From Xenorhabdus innexi (GTDB lineage Bacteria > Pseudomonadota > Gammaproteobacteria > Enterobacterales > Enterobacteriaceae): a stretch of 37,610 nt of DNA. The notes beneath the pieces were generated by a model. It did not search any database, had not been told where the DNA came from, and was given only the letters and a program-made list of their open reading frames with translations. The translations under genes were made by a program, and so were the position numbers. Location: contig NZ_NIBU01000037.1 in NCBI RefSeq assembly GCF_002632485.1, positions 1 to 37,610 of the forward strand, written 5' to 3'. Position 1 is the stretch's first letter. The number at the start of each line of letters is the position of its first letter. Positions 1 to 10,055 of this stretch are shown one piece after another.

Positions 1-1515
1 GATACCACCACTGACTTGCAACTGACCTTGTTCAACCAATGTCGGGCCTTTATAGATGCTATTTTTACCTGTCAGTTCCAGCATACCGCGACCAGTTTTC
101 GTTAACCCGCCGTGGCCTGAAATGTCATTGCTCCAGAAATCATACGCACATTCGATAGTGTCGCATACGCGTTCTACCGTTGTGCCTTTTTCAACGATAC
201 CGCCAATACCGGTGATATTTGCAACGAACTGAGTATCGGTGTAGGAGCCGGGAATATAGAACTCCGCAGGAATATCTTTCTCAGTAATAAACATTTTCGG
301 GCCATCAATGGCATCTTTCAGGTTCAGCATGCCCCAGCCAAAGTATTTATCGATCCCCTTTTCACCCAAATCTGTCGCGGTGGTTTTAAGCACATCAGAA
401 ATCTGGGCTGCGGTCATATAAGGGAAACGTTGCATCAGGACAGCCGCAGCTCCCACTACATGTGGTGCGGCCATAGATGTGCCGGTATAGGTATCATAGG
501 TAGAATCAATCTCAAGATCGCCTTTATTCAGGGCCTCTTCGTTTATTGAGCCACCTGTTTTTGAAACAAAAGAACCGGTACTACTATAAATTCTTGTACC
601 TGGCGCAGATAAACAATAACTGGCGGTATACCCACAACTGGTTGATGACAGAGCAAGAACCTTTTCTTGAGTCACGTTGGCGACACTGAGGAAGTTCTTC
701 AGGACATCAGGGAAGAAAAACGGCATACCGGCATGTAACCAGGTAACGTTATAGTTATTGGCATTTCCCGCCGCAAAAACAACTAACTTGTCATGTCTCG
801 CAGCACGTAATAAGCCCGCGGTTCTGGTTGTATAATCATCTAACTCTGGGATGGGGGCGCGGCTTAACTGATCTAATTTTTCTTTAATCGGTTCAACATA
901 TTTTATGACATCGTTTAGTGTCACTTCATTATATTTAACTGTTCCATTTGGCCAGCGTATGGGGTTGCCCAATTCATCTTTTTCATAGCCAGGTCGAACA
1001 CCCCAACTGTTATTGATCACTCTGGCATTACTTTGGATCATTGCTTCTGTACGGTTGAATTCATTCTGCAAATATTTACCGGTAATCAGGCCCGCATCAA
1101 ATGCAACACCGTGCATTCCTTCGCCGTCTCGATTTGCTGCAATCGTGCCTGATACATGGTTGCCGTGAGCACCGAATTCAATGAAATAACCCCAAAGAAT
1201 TTTGTCATAGTTGACCGGATCTTCAGGACTTAATCTTTTCAGTTTTGCTGCGAATTCAGCATGAGGAGTCACGGCTTCATCCAGAACCCCCACATTAATG
1301 CCTTTCCCGGTATAGCCACGGGCATAGGCATAATGTGCACCAATCGCGTTTAATCCCCATTGACGTTTAAACTCTTCTGATAACCAGCTATCAGGAGAAT
1401 TTAACTGCCCCTGCTCTTGATACCCGTTATCCGCGATTGAAGCGGTAGCAGGTAAAAGTCCACACAATAGTGTTACCCACAAAACAATAGGTTTTACGGA
1501 ATTGTTTTTTTTCAT
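1..1515 (-). CDS. Subtilisin-like (S8) autotransporter serine protease, 5' part only
   Basis: The first 505 codons are present; the C-terminus runs off the left edge. A signal peptide (MKKNN, then a hydrophobic run ending near TASIA) is followed by a subtilase domain. The catalytic triad is visible: Asp79 in GINVGVLDEA, His117 in GAHGNHVSGT and Ser347 in GTSMAAPHVV. After the protease domain, near residues 480-505, the sequence (LTKTGRGMLELTG) matches autotransporter-associated beta-strand repeats, so the missing part should be a passenger stalk and an outer-membrane beta-barrel (type Va secretion). The family includes Serratia Ssp and Bordetella SphB1. A role in degrading host or competitor proteins or processing surface proteins is inferred. 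The start at 1515 is set by the signal peptide. A 786-bp AT-rich region lies upstream. Confidence 0.93.
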   Translation of the reverse strand, partial: MKKNNSVKPIVLWVTLLCGLLPATASIADNGYQEQGQLNSPDSWLSEEFKRQWGLNAIGAHYAYARGYTGKGINVGVLDEAVTPHAEFAAKLKRLSPEDPVNYDKILWGYFIEFGAHGNHVSGTIAANRDGEGMHGVAFDAGLITGKYLQNEFNRTEAMIQSNARVINNSWGVRPGYEKDELGNPIRWPNGTVKYNEVTLNDVIKYVEPIKEKLDQLSRAPIPELDDYTTRTAGLLRAARHDKLVVFAAGNANNYNVTWLHAGMPFFFPDVLKNFLSVANVTQEKVLALSSTSCGYTASYCLSAPGTRIYSSTGSFVSKTGGSINEEALNKGDLEIDSTYDTYTGTSMAAPHVVGAAAVLMQRFPYMTAAQISDVLKTTATDLGEKGIDKYFGWGMLNLKDAIDGPKMFITEKDIPAEFYIPGSYTDTQFVANITGIGGIVEKGTTVERVCDTIECAYDFWSNDISGHGGLTKTGRGMLELTGKNSIYKGPTLVEQGQLQVSGGI

Positions 1516-2301
1516 AGAAATAGGCCTATTTTCCATATAGTGGAGTATTCCGAATTACTATTTAATAAATAACAACTCAGAAGCCTCTTATAATAAAAAG
1601 ATATTTTTAGTTATATAACTGGCAGCAGAAGCCTATTCCGCAACAAATACTCATTGCGTAAATAATTCTTGAAATAAGAGTTAATATGAAAATTATTAAT
1701 ATCAAAAGAACGCCAGTGATTCATATCAAATAATATTTCACATACAAACGCAAGATCTAATTTAACTTAAATAAAACATATTATTAACAAAATATTAATT
1801 ATTAATTACTTTATAAATCAAAGGCATATTTTATATTTTCCATTATTTTACATTTATATACAATCATTTTTTATTATGAGTTAACCAAAAAAAATACTTC
1901 GAGATGATTTTGTTTTTTGTTTTTTATTTATTTGAAAAACATTCAATTCAATTAAAGTAATAATAATTTTTATTGTTGGGATGATTATTTTTCAAATATT
2001 AACCGGAGTAATTAATTAATCACAAAAGGATGTGTTATTTTTATTTTTGGGTCTTTAGTTATGAATACACAAAAAGTCTACTGTTAAAAAAGGTTAATAT
2101 AGATAATTAATCCGGATACAAATCTCATTCATGATTTTATCAATCCAACAAGAGGTTAGTGTACGAGAGAATATAAAGAAAATGAGTTATCTAAAATTTT
2201 TTATCGATCTTATAACATTCTTGAAGCAAAATATCGTATTACAACTATCTGTAATTTCATTAAGAAGTTAATTCTATAAAAAATCTTAGGGATATATAAA
2301 A
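1516..2301. other. 786-bp AT-rich intergenic region
   Basis: No convincing gene is seen on either strand. The DNA is strongly AT-rich with many A/T runs. It must hold the divergent promoters of the autotransporter and the GNAT gene. One perfect 12-bp palindrome (AGTTATATAACT, 1609-1620) lies about 95 bp upstream of the autotransporter start. The composition would suit silencing by H-NS-type proteins, which is an inference. Confidence 0.6.
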
Positions 2302-2769
2302 ATGATCAGGAAATTTATAAAAACGGATATGGAGGATGTTCTGGTAATTTGGCTGGAAGCTTCCATTAAAGCGCACCATTTCGTTGCGGCTGATTTTTGG
2401 CAATCTCAGGTTGAAAATATGAGGAATATCTATATTCCGGCATCTGAAGTCTATGTCTATACTCAAAACCAAAAGGCCATCGGTTTTTATGCATTACATA
2501 ATGATATATTAGCGGCAATTTTTGTGTCACCGGATAGTCAGGGGCAGGGAGTTGGTAAGACATTACTCACGGATGCTAAAAGTCGCAGAGCTGAACTTAC
2601 CTTATCCGTCTATCAGGAAAATAAAAGTAGTTATCATTTTTATTTGTCACAAGGGTTTTATGTAGCAGAAGAAAATAAAGATGAGACGACAGGGCATCCT
2701 GAGTATGTGATGCGTTTTCGTAATGAGTTATACCTGTCGTTTTCTCACATTCAAAAATATAAAACATAA
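2302..2769 (+). CDS. GNAT N-acetyltransferase, YiaC/YjaB-like
   Basis: A 155-aa single-domain acetyltransferase that should use acetyl-CoA to acetylate an amine on a small molecule or a protein lysine. Motif A is seen in IFVSPDSQGQGVGKTLL, with the pyrophosphate-binding Q-G-Q-G-V-G-K loop. The C-terminal part (LSVYQENKSSYHFYLSQGF) is the usual motif B. The N-terminus (VIWLEASIKAHHF) and overall layout resemble E. coli YiaC (146 aa) and YjaB. An AGGGA-type ribosome site precedes the ATG. It lies 35 bp upstream of the PPOX-fold gene on the same strand, so the two are probably co-transcribed. The substrate is unknown. Confidence 0.85.
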   Translation: MIRKFIKTDMEDVLVIWLEASIKAHHFVAADFWQSQVENMRNIYIPASEVYVYTQNQKAIGFYALHNDILAAIFVSPDSQGQGVGKTLLTDAKSRRAELTLSVYQENKSSYHFYLSQGFYVAEENKDETTGHPEYVMRFRNELYLSFSHIQKYKT

Positions 2770-2804
2770 ACTGATTACGGGTAGATACGAGGAGAAACTC
2801 CATA

Positions 2805-3419
2805 ATGGATAACATTGTTACTGATATTACTACGCTTGAACAAATTTACGGAAAACCGTCGGGCGCTTCTGTATTTAAAGAAACTGACCATATTCATCCG
2901 GCTTATCGGCCATTTATTGAAGCAGCACCATTTGCAATGTTGGCAACTGCGGGTAAAGACGGGCTGGATGCTTCTCCACGTGGAGATCAACCGGGTTTTA
3001 TTCACATTGAAGATAAAAAAACGTTAATCTTACCTGACCGGCGGGGAAATAACCGTATTGATAGTTTACGCAATATTCTGCATGACAACCGTGTTGCACT
3101 ATTGCTGTTAATTCCGGGGATTGGTGAAACACTGCGTATCAATGGTCGGGCAGAAATTCTGGTTACTCCGTCAATATTAGAACGTTTTGCCCATCGTAAC
3201 GCTTTACCACAGTCTGTATTGCGGATTACAGTCGATGCCGTTTTCTTCCAATGCAGCCGTGCCATTATGCGTTCAGGTTTATGGGATGCTTCAACCCAGA
3301 TTGATCGTAGTGCTTTACCCAGTCCGGGTTATGTTCTCAAGGCATTGAGCAAAAGCGAGTTTGATGACGTTGAGTATGATGCTCAATTACCCCAGCGGCT
3401 TAAAGACAATTTGTACTAA
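2805..3419 (+). CDS. Pyridoxamine 5'-phosphate oxidase family FMN protein (MSMEG_1061-like)
   Basis: A 204-aa cytoplasmic split-barrel flavoprotein. The central block PFAMLATAGKDGLDASPRGD, then LPDRRGNNRIDSL and LIPGIGETLRINGRA, is characteristic of the MSMEG_1061-type PPOX family, which binds FMN or F420-like cofactors. The family tail VFFQCSRAIMRSGLWD is also present. A GAGGAG ribosome site sits just upstream of the ATG. It probably forms a two-gene unit with the GNAT gene, and is convergent with the MmyB-like regulator. True pyridoxine biosynthesis (pdxH) is unlikely given this subfamily; a small redox or detoxification role is an inference. Confidence 0.85.
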   Translation: MDNIVTDITTLEQIYGKPSGASVFKETDHIHPAYRPFIEAAPFAMLATAGKDGLDASPRGDQPGFIHIEDKKTLILPDRRGNNRIDSLRNILHDNRVALLLLIPGIGETLRINGRAEILVTPSILERFAHRNALPQSVLRITVDAVFFQCSRAIMRSGLWDASTQIDRSALPSPGYVLKALSKSEFDDVEYDAQLPQRLKDNLY

Positions 3420-3450
3420 TTTTTATTGAGGCGCCGGAACTTCCTGCTTT

Positions 3451-4248
3451 TTAGATTGAAGAGGGTGCCAATTTTGCATAAACAATTAAACGTAGATATT
3501 TTTCTAAATCAATGGTCATTGAGGTGTATTCAAAAGGAATAATTTGTTGATTAATTCTCAATGACCGTAATCCGTTACAGGGTTCATAAATTTCATGCCG
3601 ATGCCACATTTCATAGAAATCAGGGGAGATTTTAAGTAATTTATTCACCAGCTCCTGCACATAACTATCTTTTGAAGCTATGGCATAATCACGCCTGAAA
3701 CTGGCGAGCATCTTATAAGCATCCTGTTGCCAGTCTGGCAATAATTCACGGTAATAACTATTGGTAAACAGCAGCCATAATAAATTGCGTTGTTCATCTT
3801 TTACCTGACTGAAATGAAAATACTCATCAGCCTGCTGGTTAAATGCCAACACATCCCAATACAAATTTAATACGTAAGTTAAATGAGGAGATAAATCCTC
3901 CATCAGCCGTTGGATAAGAGGAGAAATAAAACTTCGTGTCTGGCTGGTTGTAATAGGTTCACGCATATGAGCCAATAAATACAGATGGCGTCGTTCTGCT
4001 GAATTCAGTTTAAAAACGCCGGCAAGATTATCCAAAAAAGTGGCGGAAACTCCAATCTCCCGTCCTTGTTCTAACCACGTATACCATGTCAGGCCAACTC
4101 CAGCTAAAGCGGCGACTTCTTCACGTCTTAAGCCTGATGTTCTACGTCGGCCAATATGCGGTAGCCCGACAGATTCAGGGCTGATACTTTCTCTTTTTGT
4201 ACGTAAAAAATTAGCCAGTTCAGTACGAGTTCTTTTTAATTTTGACAT
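3451..4248 (-). CDS. Helix-turn-helix regulator with MmyB-like ligand-binding domain
   Basis: A 265-aa transcription factor. Residues about 8-80 form an Xre-type HTH with the family signature RRTSGLRREEVAALAGVGLT followed by WYTWLEQGR. Residues about 105-260 match the MmyB-like ligand-binding domain (MLTR_LBD, PAS-like), including LNLYWDVLAFNQQAD. Related proteins control neighbouring oxidoreductases or exporters and are thought to sense small lipophilic or acyl ligands. It is divergent from the DHA2-type exporter at 4356 across a short intergenic region with a dyad array (4281-4299), so it very likely controls that exporter and itself. Confidence 0.9.
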   Translation of the reverse strand: MSKLKRTRTELANFLRTKRESISPESVGLPHIGRRRTSGLRREEVAALAGVGLTWYTWLEQGREIGVSATFLDNLAGVFKLNSAERRHLYLLAHMREPITTSQTRSFISPLIQRLMEDLSPHLTYVLNLYWDVLAFNQQADEYFHFSQVKDEQRNLLWLLFTNSYYRELLPDWQQDAYKMLASFRRDYAIASKDSYVQELVNKLLKISPDFYEMWHRHEIYEPCNGLRSLRINQQIIPFEYTSMTIDLEKYLRLIVYAKLAPSSI

Positions 4249-4280
4249 TTATCTCAATCCCATTGCTTTTAGTAATAGTA

Positions 4281-4299
4281 TAACTGGTTAAATTGTAAC
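4281..4299. promoter_or_regulatory. Overlapping TAAC/GTTA dyads, candidate operator of the MmyB-like regulator
   Basis: Between the divergent regulator and exporter there are three alternating half-sites: TAAC-TG-GTTA-AATTG-TAAC. They form two overlapping inverted repeats centred about 7 bp apart. The position in the shared promoter region fits a repressor site. The assignment is inferred from symmetry and location only. Confidence 0.45.
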
Positions 4300-4355
4300 A
4301 GGATAATATGAGAACTAAACTCCTCTTAATTCCAAATAACGAGAGGGTTCCTATT

Positions 4356-5747
4356 ATGACTAAAAGGGATTATTTAGCCCTGTCAGTACTATTATTAGCT
4401 GGATTTGTAACGATTTTTGATTTGTTTGTTGTCAATATTGCCGTTACCAATATTCAGACTCACTTACAGGCAAGTATATTTCAGGTTACGCTTGTTATTG
4501 TGACCTATGAGATTGGGTTCGGTTTATTGCTGATTACCGGTGGGCGTTTAGGCGATCTGTTTGGCAGAAGGCGGTTATTTCAGTTAGGTATTCTGGCTTT
4601 TACATTGACATCATTACTTTGTGGTTTAGCACCAACCGCGAATACGTTAATTATCGCTCGTTTCTTACAAGGGCTTTCCGCCGCACTATTGTTTCCACAA
4701 GTCTATGCCTGCATTCGTGTTAACTTTGAGGGCGACAATGCACGCAGGGCATTTGGGTTACTGGGTATGACTTTAGGTCTTGCAGCCATCGTAGGGCAAA
4801 CCTTAGGTGGATGGATGATATCCGCCAATATCTGGGATTTACAGTGGCGATCTATTTTTCTTGTTAATATCCCTGTTGGAATACTGGCACTGATTTTTGC
4901 TGGTTATATTCCTGAAAGTAAAGCAAAAGAAAAAACAGAATTAGACTGGGGAGGAGTAGCACTTTCTGGTATTGGTATTTTTGCGTTGTTGTCACCACTT
5001 TTAGTTGGCCCTGTATTGGGATGGCCAGCATGGTGCTGGCTATTACTTTTCTTATCGTTGGTGACACTGTCACAATTTGTGCGGCATGAAAAGCGTTATG
5101 TCTATCAGGGGAAAACACCATTATTCAATTTCGAGTTACTGAAAAACAAACAGTTCCGCTTGGGCTGCTTATTGGTTCTGTGTGTCTATTCCACATCCAG
5201 CTCATTTTTTCTTGTTTTTGCTTTATTTTTACAAAGTGGTCTGGGCCTGACTCCCATTGATGCCGGATTCATTTTTGCACCTGCCAGTATAGGATTTGTT
5301 TTATCTTCGCTCAGTGCTCCTTACTGGATTAAACGATTCGGGAATACCGCTATTGTGGCGGGATCACTGTTGTATTTTGTCTCATTTGTTGTGTTGACTG
5401 TCGCTATTTCCCGGCTACAGATTAATTCTAACTTACTGTTAATTATTCCGATTGTGACCATTTTGGGGTATGGGCAGGGGTTTGTGATGACGCCATTACT
5501 TAACGTCGTTCTGGCTTTTGTTAATATCAGATTTGCGGGAATGGCTGCGGGTATTGTTTCGACATTACAGCAAGTTGGCGCTGCCTTTGGGGTCGCTATA
5601 GTCAGTATTCTGGTTCAATGGAAATTAGATATTGCAGGTATTTCCGCTTTTATTGGGTATCAAAACGCGTTAGTCAGTGGGTTATTCTATAACGCCGCCG
5701 CTGCTTTTGTTGCATTTTGGCTGTTACGAGTGTTGAATCGGGCATGA
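4356..5747 (+). CDS. MFS multidrug exporter, DHA2 (14-TM, EmrB/QacA) family
   Basis: An inner-membrane drug:proton antiporter of about 463 aa. It has 14 predicted hydrophobic segments, the motif A loop GGRLGDLFGRRRLFQLG between TM2 and TM3, and the motif C-like GLAAIVGQTLGGWMI in TM5. An upstream ATG at 4308 would add 16 residues, but the ATG at 4356 (MTKRDYLAL) has a much better ribosome site (GAGAGGG, 4341-4347) and gives the normal short cytoplasmic N-terminus, so 4356 is preferred. It is divergent from the MmyB-like regulator. It is followed by a strong hairpin at 5794-5822. The substrate cannot be told from sequence. Confidence 0.9.
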   Translation: MTKRDYLALSVLLLAGFVTIFDLFVVNIAVTNIQTHLQASIFQVTLVIVTYEIGFGLLLITGGRLGDLFGRRRLFQLGILAFTLTSLLCGLAPTANTLIIARFLQGLSAALLFPQVYACIRVNFEGDNARRAFGLLGMTLGLAAIVGQTLGGWMISANIWDLQWRSIFLVNIPVGILALIFAGYIPESKAKEKTELDWGGVALSGIGIFALLSPLLVGPVLGWPAWCWLLLFLSLVTLSQFVRHEKRYVYQGKTPLFNFELLKNKQFRLGCLLVLCVYSTSSSFFLVFALFLQSGLGLTPIDAGFIFAPASIGFVLSSLSAPYWIKRFGNTAIVAGSLLYFVSFVVLTVAISRLQINSNLLLIIPIVTILGYGQGFVMTPLLNVVLAFVNIRFAGMAAGIVSTLQQVGAAFGVAIVSILVQWKLDIAGISAFIGYQNALVSGLFYNAAAAFVAFWLLRVLNRA

Positions 5748-5793
5748 CTTGTTCGGGAAAAGACATTAACTTACCTTGAGCAAAACTCTGAAA

Positions 5794-5822
5794 AAATAGA
5801 GTGCAAATGTTGCACTCTATTT
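5794..5822. terminator. Bidirectional hairpin terminator
   Basis: Perfect 13-bp arms (AAATAGAGTGCAA / TTGCACTCTATTT) around a 3-nt loop. An A-run lies on one side and a T-run on the other. It sits between the convergent ends of the DHA2 exporter and aspD. Confidence 0.85.
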
Positions 5823-5830
5823 GATGACAT

Positions 5831-7516
<1,686 letters not shown>

Positions 7517-9208
7517 TTACGCTATAGCAACAATGAGTGGGCCTAATAAAGTCAGGAATACGTTGGCTAAACCGTACGTCACAGCAAAAGATGCTGTTGG
7601 TATGGCATTACCAGCTTTATTGAGAACCTCACCAAAAGCGGGGTTGGCACTACGGGTTCCCGACAAGGCTCCGGCAAAAATGGCGGCATTGTTGTAGCGT
7701 AGGAGATAGCGTCCGATCAACAGCGTAATCATCAACGGTACAACTGTGACCACCACACCAATAAGAAAAATGGAGATCCCGCTTGAACGAATGGTTTCAA
7801 CTGCTTGCAAACCAGATTGAAGCCCTACGACAGCCACAAAACCGGCCAGCCCCAAATCACGAAGAATAGCAGAGGCACCACGAGGTATATTTCCACTCAA
7901 AGGTTTACGCGACTGGTACCAGCCAAAAAGCAAACCGGATAGCAGTGCACCACCGCCACTACCCAGCGTAAGCGGTACTGAGCCGATACGCACTATCAGC
8001 AGGCCAATCAGCAAACCAACTGCAATACCAAGGCAGTGAAAAAGCAAGTCAGTTTTAATGCTTTTCACCAGTGAGGCTCCGGCCAGTGATATCGCGCGTT
8101 GAATATCCTGTTCGCTGCCGAAAAGAGTCACCACGTCATTATGTTTTATGACTGTTTCATCAGAAACGGGCAGAATATTTTCTCCGCGCTTTACACTGAT
8201 AACATAGATGCCGTGCCGTATATCGGCAGCCATCTGATTGCGGAGGTCAACAAGGCGCTTATTAATAAAAGCCGGGTTCACCATCAGGACTTCACTGGTC
8301 TTCATAACCATCGATGGACCATGCTCTGTCAGGATTTCCTTACCCAGATACTGAGCCAGAGCGACAATACCTTCCCGGCGGCCGACCAGCAGCAGAATAT
8401 CGTTCTCCATCAACTGAAGATCTGCCGTAACATGAATTTCTTCTCCTCCACGTTTGAGTCTTTCCAGCGTAACGGGGAATTGAGGGGAAGCCAGTGCTTC
8501 CAGTTCAGCAACACGTTTATTTTTCACAGGCCCGGCTTCATAGAGACGACCAACAATATCCGGTAGTGCAGGCGTCTGATCTGCTGCTAATAAAGGCGCT
8601 CCTTTGAGTAAATCCAGTTCAGCTTTCATCGCATCTTCCCGAATGGAACGTCTCATTATTTTCGGCAGAATATTGACGCAAATAATGATGGTGCCAAGGG
8701 AACCGAAAATGTAAGTCACCGCGTAACCAACGGCAACATTGCCTTGCATTTGCTGTATCTGCGCCGGAGCGAGATCAAGCTTGGCAATGGCTGCACCGGC
8801 AGTGCCAATGATAGCGGATTGTGTGAGTGCGCCTGCGGCGATGCCCGCAGCAGTGCCTTGATCAAGAGAGAAAAGTTTAGCCATGATGAACAGTGTCAGC
8901 AGGGCGCTTACTGCCAGTACCAAAGAGAGTGCGACTTCACGTAGTGTCTGACGACCCAGCGAGGAGAAAAATTTAGGGCCACTATCAAAGCCGACAGCAT
9001 AAATAAACAGAGCAAATAAGACATTCTTAATTCCGTCGCCGATAGTGACACCAACCTGACTTATCAATACGGCGACGACCAGTGCACCGGCTACACCCCC
9101 CAGTTGGAATGCACCCAGTTTGAACCTCCCCAACCATGTGCCACCAGCCAAAGCGAGAAAAAGTGCAATTTCAGGAGAAAGGCTAAAAAGTTCATGTAAC
9201 CAAGCCAT
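7517..9208 (-). CDS. aspT: Aspartate:alanine antiporter AspT (AAE family)
   Basis: A 563-aa inner-membrane exchanger that brings in aspartate and exports alanine. Coupled to AspD, this electrogenic exchange removes an intracellular proton and gives proton-motive force. Two hydrophobic blocks (about residues 10-185 and 370-563) flank a cytoplasmic region with two TrkA-C (RCK_C) domains, as in Tetragenococcus AspT and E. coli YbjL/YidE. The repeated GxLSGTRSANPAF-type helix is present near the C-terminus. The start was moved to the ATG at 9208 (MAWLHELFSL) because AAGGAG lies 8 bp upstream; an in-frame ATG at 9247 would add 13 unlikely residues. It is followed by aspD. Confidence 0.92.
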   Translation of the reverse strand: MAWLHELFSLSPEIALFLALAGGTWLGRFKLGAFQLGGVAGALVVAVLISQVGVTIGDGIKNVLFALFIYAVGFDSGPKFFSSLGRQTLREVALSLVLAVSALLTLFIMAKLFSLDQGTAAGIAAGALTQSAIIGTAGAAIAKLDLAPAQIQQMQGNVAVGYAVTYIFGSLGTIIICVNILPKIMRRSIREDAMKAELDLLKGAPLLAADQTPALPDIVGRLYEAGPVKNKRVAELEALASPQFPVTLERLKRGGEEIHVTADLQLMENDILLLVGRREGIVALAQYLGKEILTEHGPSMVMKTSEVLMVNPAFINKRLVDLRNQMAADIRHGIYVISVKRGENILPVSDETVIKHNDVVTLFGSEQDIQRAISLAGASLVKSIKTDLLFHCLGIAVGLLIGLLIVRIGSVPLTLGSGGGALLSGLLFGWYQSRKPLSGNIPRGASAILRDLGLAGFVAVVGLQSGLQAVETIRSSGISIFLIGVVVTVVPLMITLLIGRYLLRYNNAAIFAGALSGTRSANPAFGEVLNKAGNAIPTASFAVTYGLANVFLTLLGPLIVAIA

Positions 9209-9346
9209 TAAATTAGCTCCTTTGTTTTCTTGAATAGAAATTAGCAATGGATTGCAAAATGACTGGCTTTTAATGTGATAAACGAAACAATTTAAGCCGC
9301 ACCATTAAATTTAGCACATTTGGTACAGGATGAGTTTTAATCGAAT

Positions 9347-9374
9347 GGTGTTACAAGATAGTGGTGTTATAAGA
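9347..9374. promoter_or_regulatory. Tandem GGTGTTAYAAGA direct repeat upstream of aspT
   Basis: Two 12-bp copies, GGTGTTACAAGA (9347-9358) and GGTGTTATAAGA (9363-9374), differ at one base and are offset by 16 bp. They lie about 140-165 bp upstream of the aspT start. They could be an activator site for the aspT-aspD operon; no regulator gene is adjacent. Confidence 0.3.
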
Positions 9375-9383
9375 CAGAAATTA

Positions 9384-9407
9384 AATAAGAGGCTTCCACC
9401 TCTTATT
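9384..9407 (-). terminator. Hairpin terminator downstream of the FMN reductase gene
   Basis: Arms AATAAGAGG / CCTCTTATT surround a 6-nt loop, with T-rich sequence following on the minus strand. It sits 33 bp past the stop of the reductase and separates it from the aspT promoter region. Confidence 0.7.
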
Positions 9408-9439
9408 CAATCCTTAGGAGAATCGACTGGTGTTTATAT

Positions 9440-10036
9440 TTACATTCCGTACTGATAATTTTTATTTTCCTCACCGATAGTATCACGCACATGCTTCAGT
9501 GCTTCGGCATAAGATTGAAGTAATTTCAGTGTATAGTGAACCCGACTTTCGAATGCAGTATCATTACAGACCAACTCAGGCGTAATTAAATCACCAGCCT
9601 GACGGAAGATTAAATGATCAGGAAGGAAACAGACATGGTTATTTTTAAAACCCGTCATTCGCAGTTCAGAAAGGGGATAAACTCCGTTCGGGCCACTGGA
9701 AACACTGGTTAATAATGCAGGTTTATGCCCCAATTCGGTCACAGAACAATATAACAAGAAATTTTTCAGTGCTGGTGGCACCATTCCATGCCATTCGGGA
9801 GAGATAAAAATAAAAGCTTCACTATCTCTTAAATGATGAGCAATTGCCTGCCACGGATGTGATTCCGCTGAGATATCGGTTGTATAACCGTCATGAAGAG
9901 GAAGCTCAACATGGCATAACTCAAGAAACTTGGTATCAGTAAACCCATATTCAATACTCAATTTCTGTAAATAACGGGCTACACGCTGACTGTTGGAATT
10001 CTGACGCTGACTACCAGAAATTAAGGTTAACTTCAT
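9440..10036 (-). CDS. NADPH-dependent FMN reductase family protein
   Basis: A 198-aa flavodoxin-fold oxidoreductase. The phosphate-binding loop is SGSQRQNSNSQRVA at residues about 7-20, followed by the family motifs FIFISPEWHGMVPPALKNFL and KPALLTSVSSGPNGVYP. Such proteins reduce FMN, quinones or azo compounds with NAD(P)H. The start is placed at the ATG at 10036 (MKLTLISG), which has AAGGA 7 bp upstream; an upstream ATG at 10066 would overlap the EamA stop. It lies 19 bp downstream of the EamA gene, in the same transcription unit and under the probable control of the divergent MarR protein. Together they suggest modification and export of a redox-active toxic compound. Confidence 0.88.
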   Translation of the reverse strand: MKLTLISGSQRQNSNSQRVARYLQKLSIEYGFTDTKFLELCHVELPLHDGYTTDISAESHPWQAIAHHLRDSEAFIFISPEWHGMVPPALKNFLLYCSVTELGHKPALLTSVSSGPNGVYPLSELRMTGFKNNHVCFLPDHLIFRQAGDLITPELVCNDTAFESRVHYTLKLLQSYAEALKHVRDTIGEENKNYQYGM

Positions 10037-10055
10037 GCTGTATTCCTTTTTATTC

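Noticed and set aside
2805-3419. pdxH (pyridoxine 5'-phosphate oxidase proper)
   Set aside because: The conserved blocks match the MSMEG_1061-type PPOX subgroup and not PdxH.
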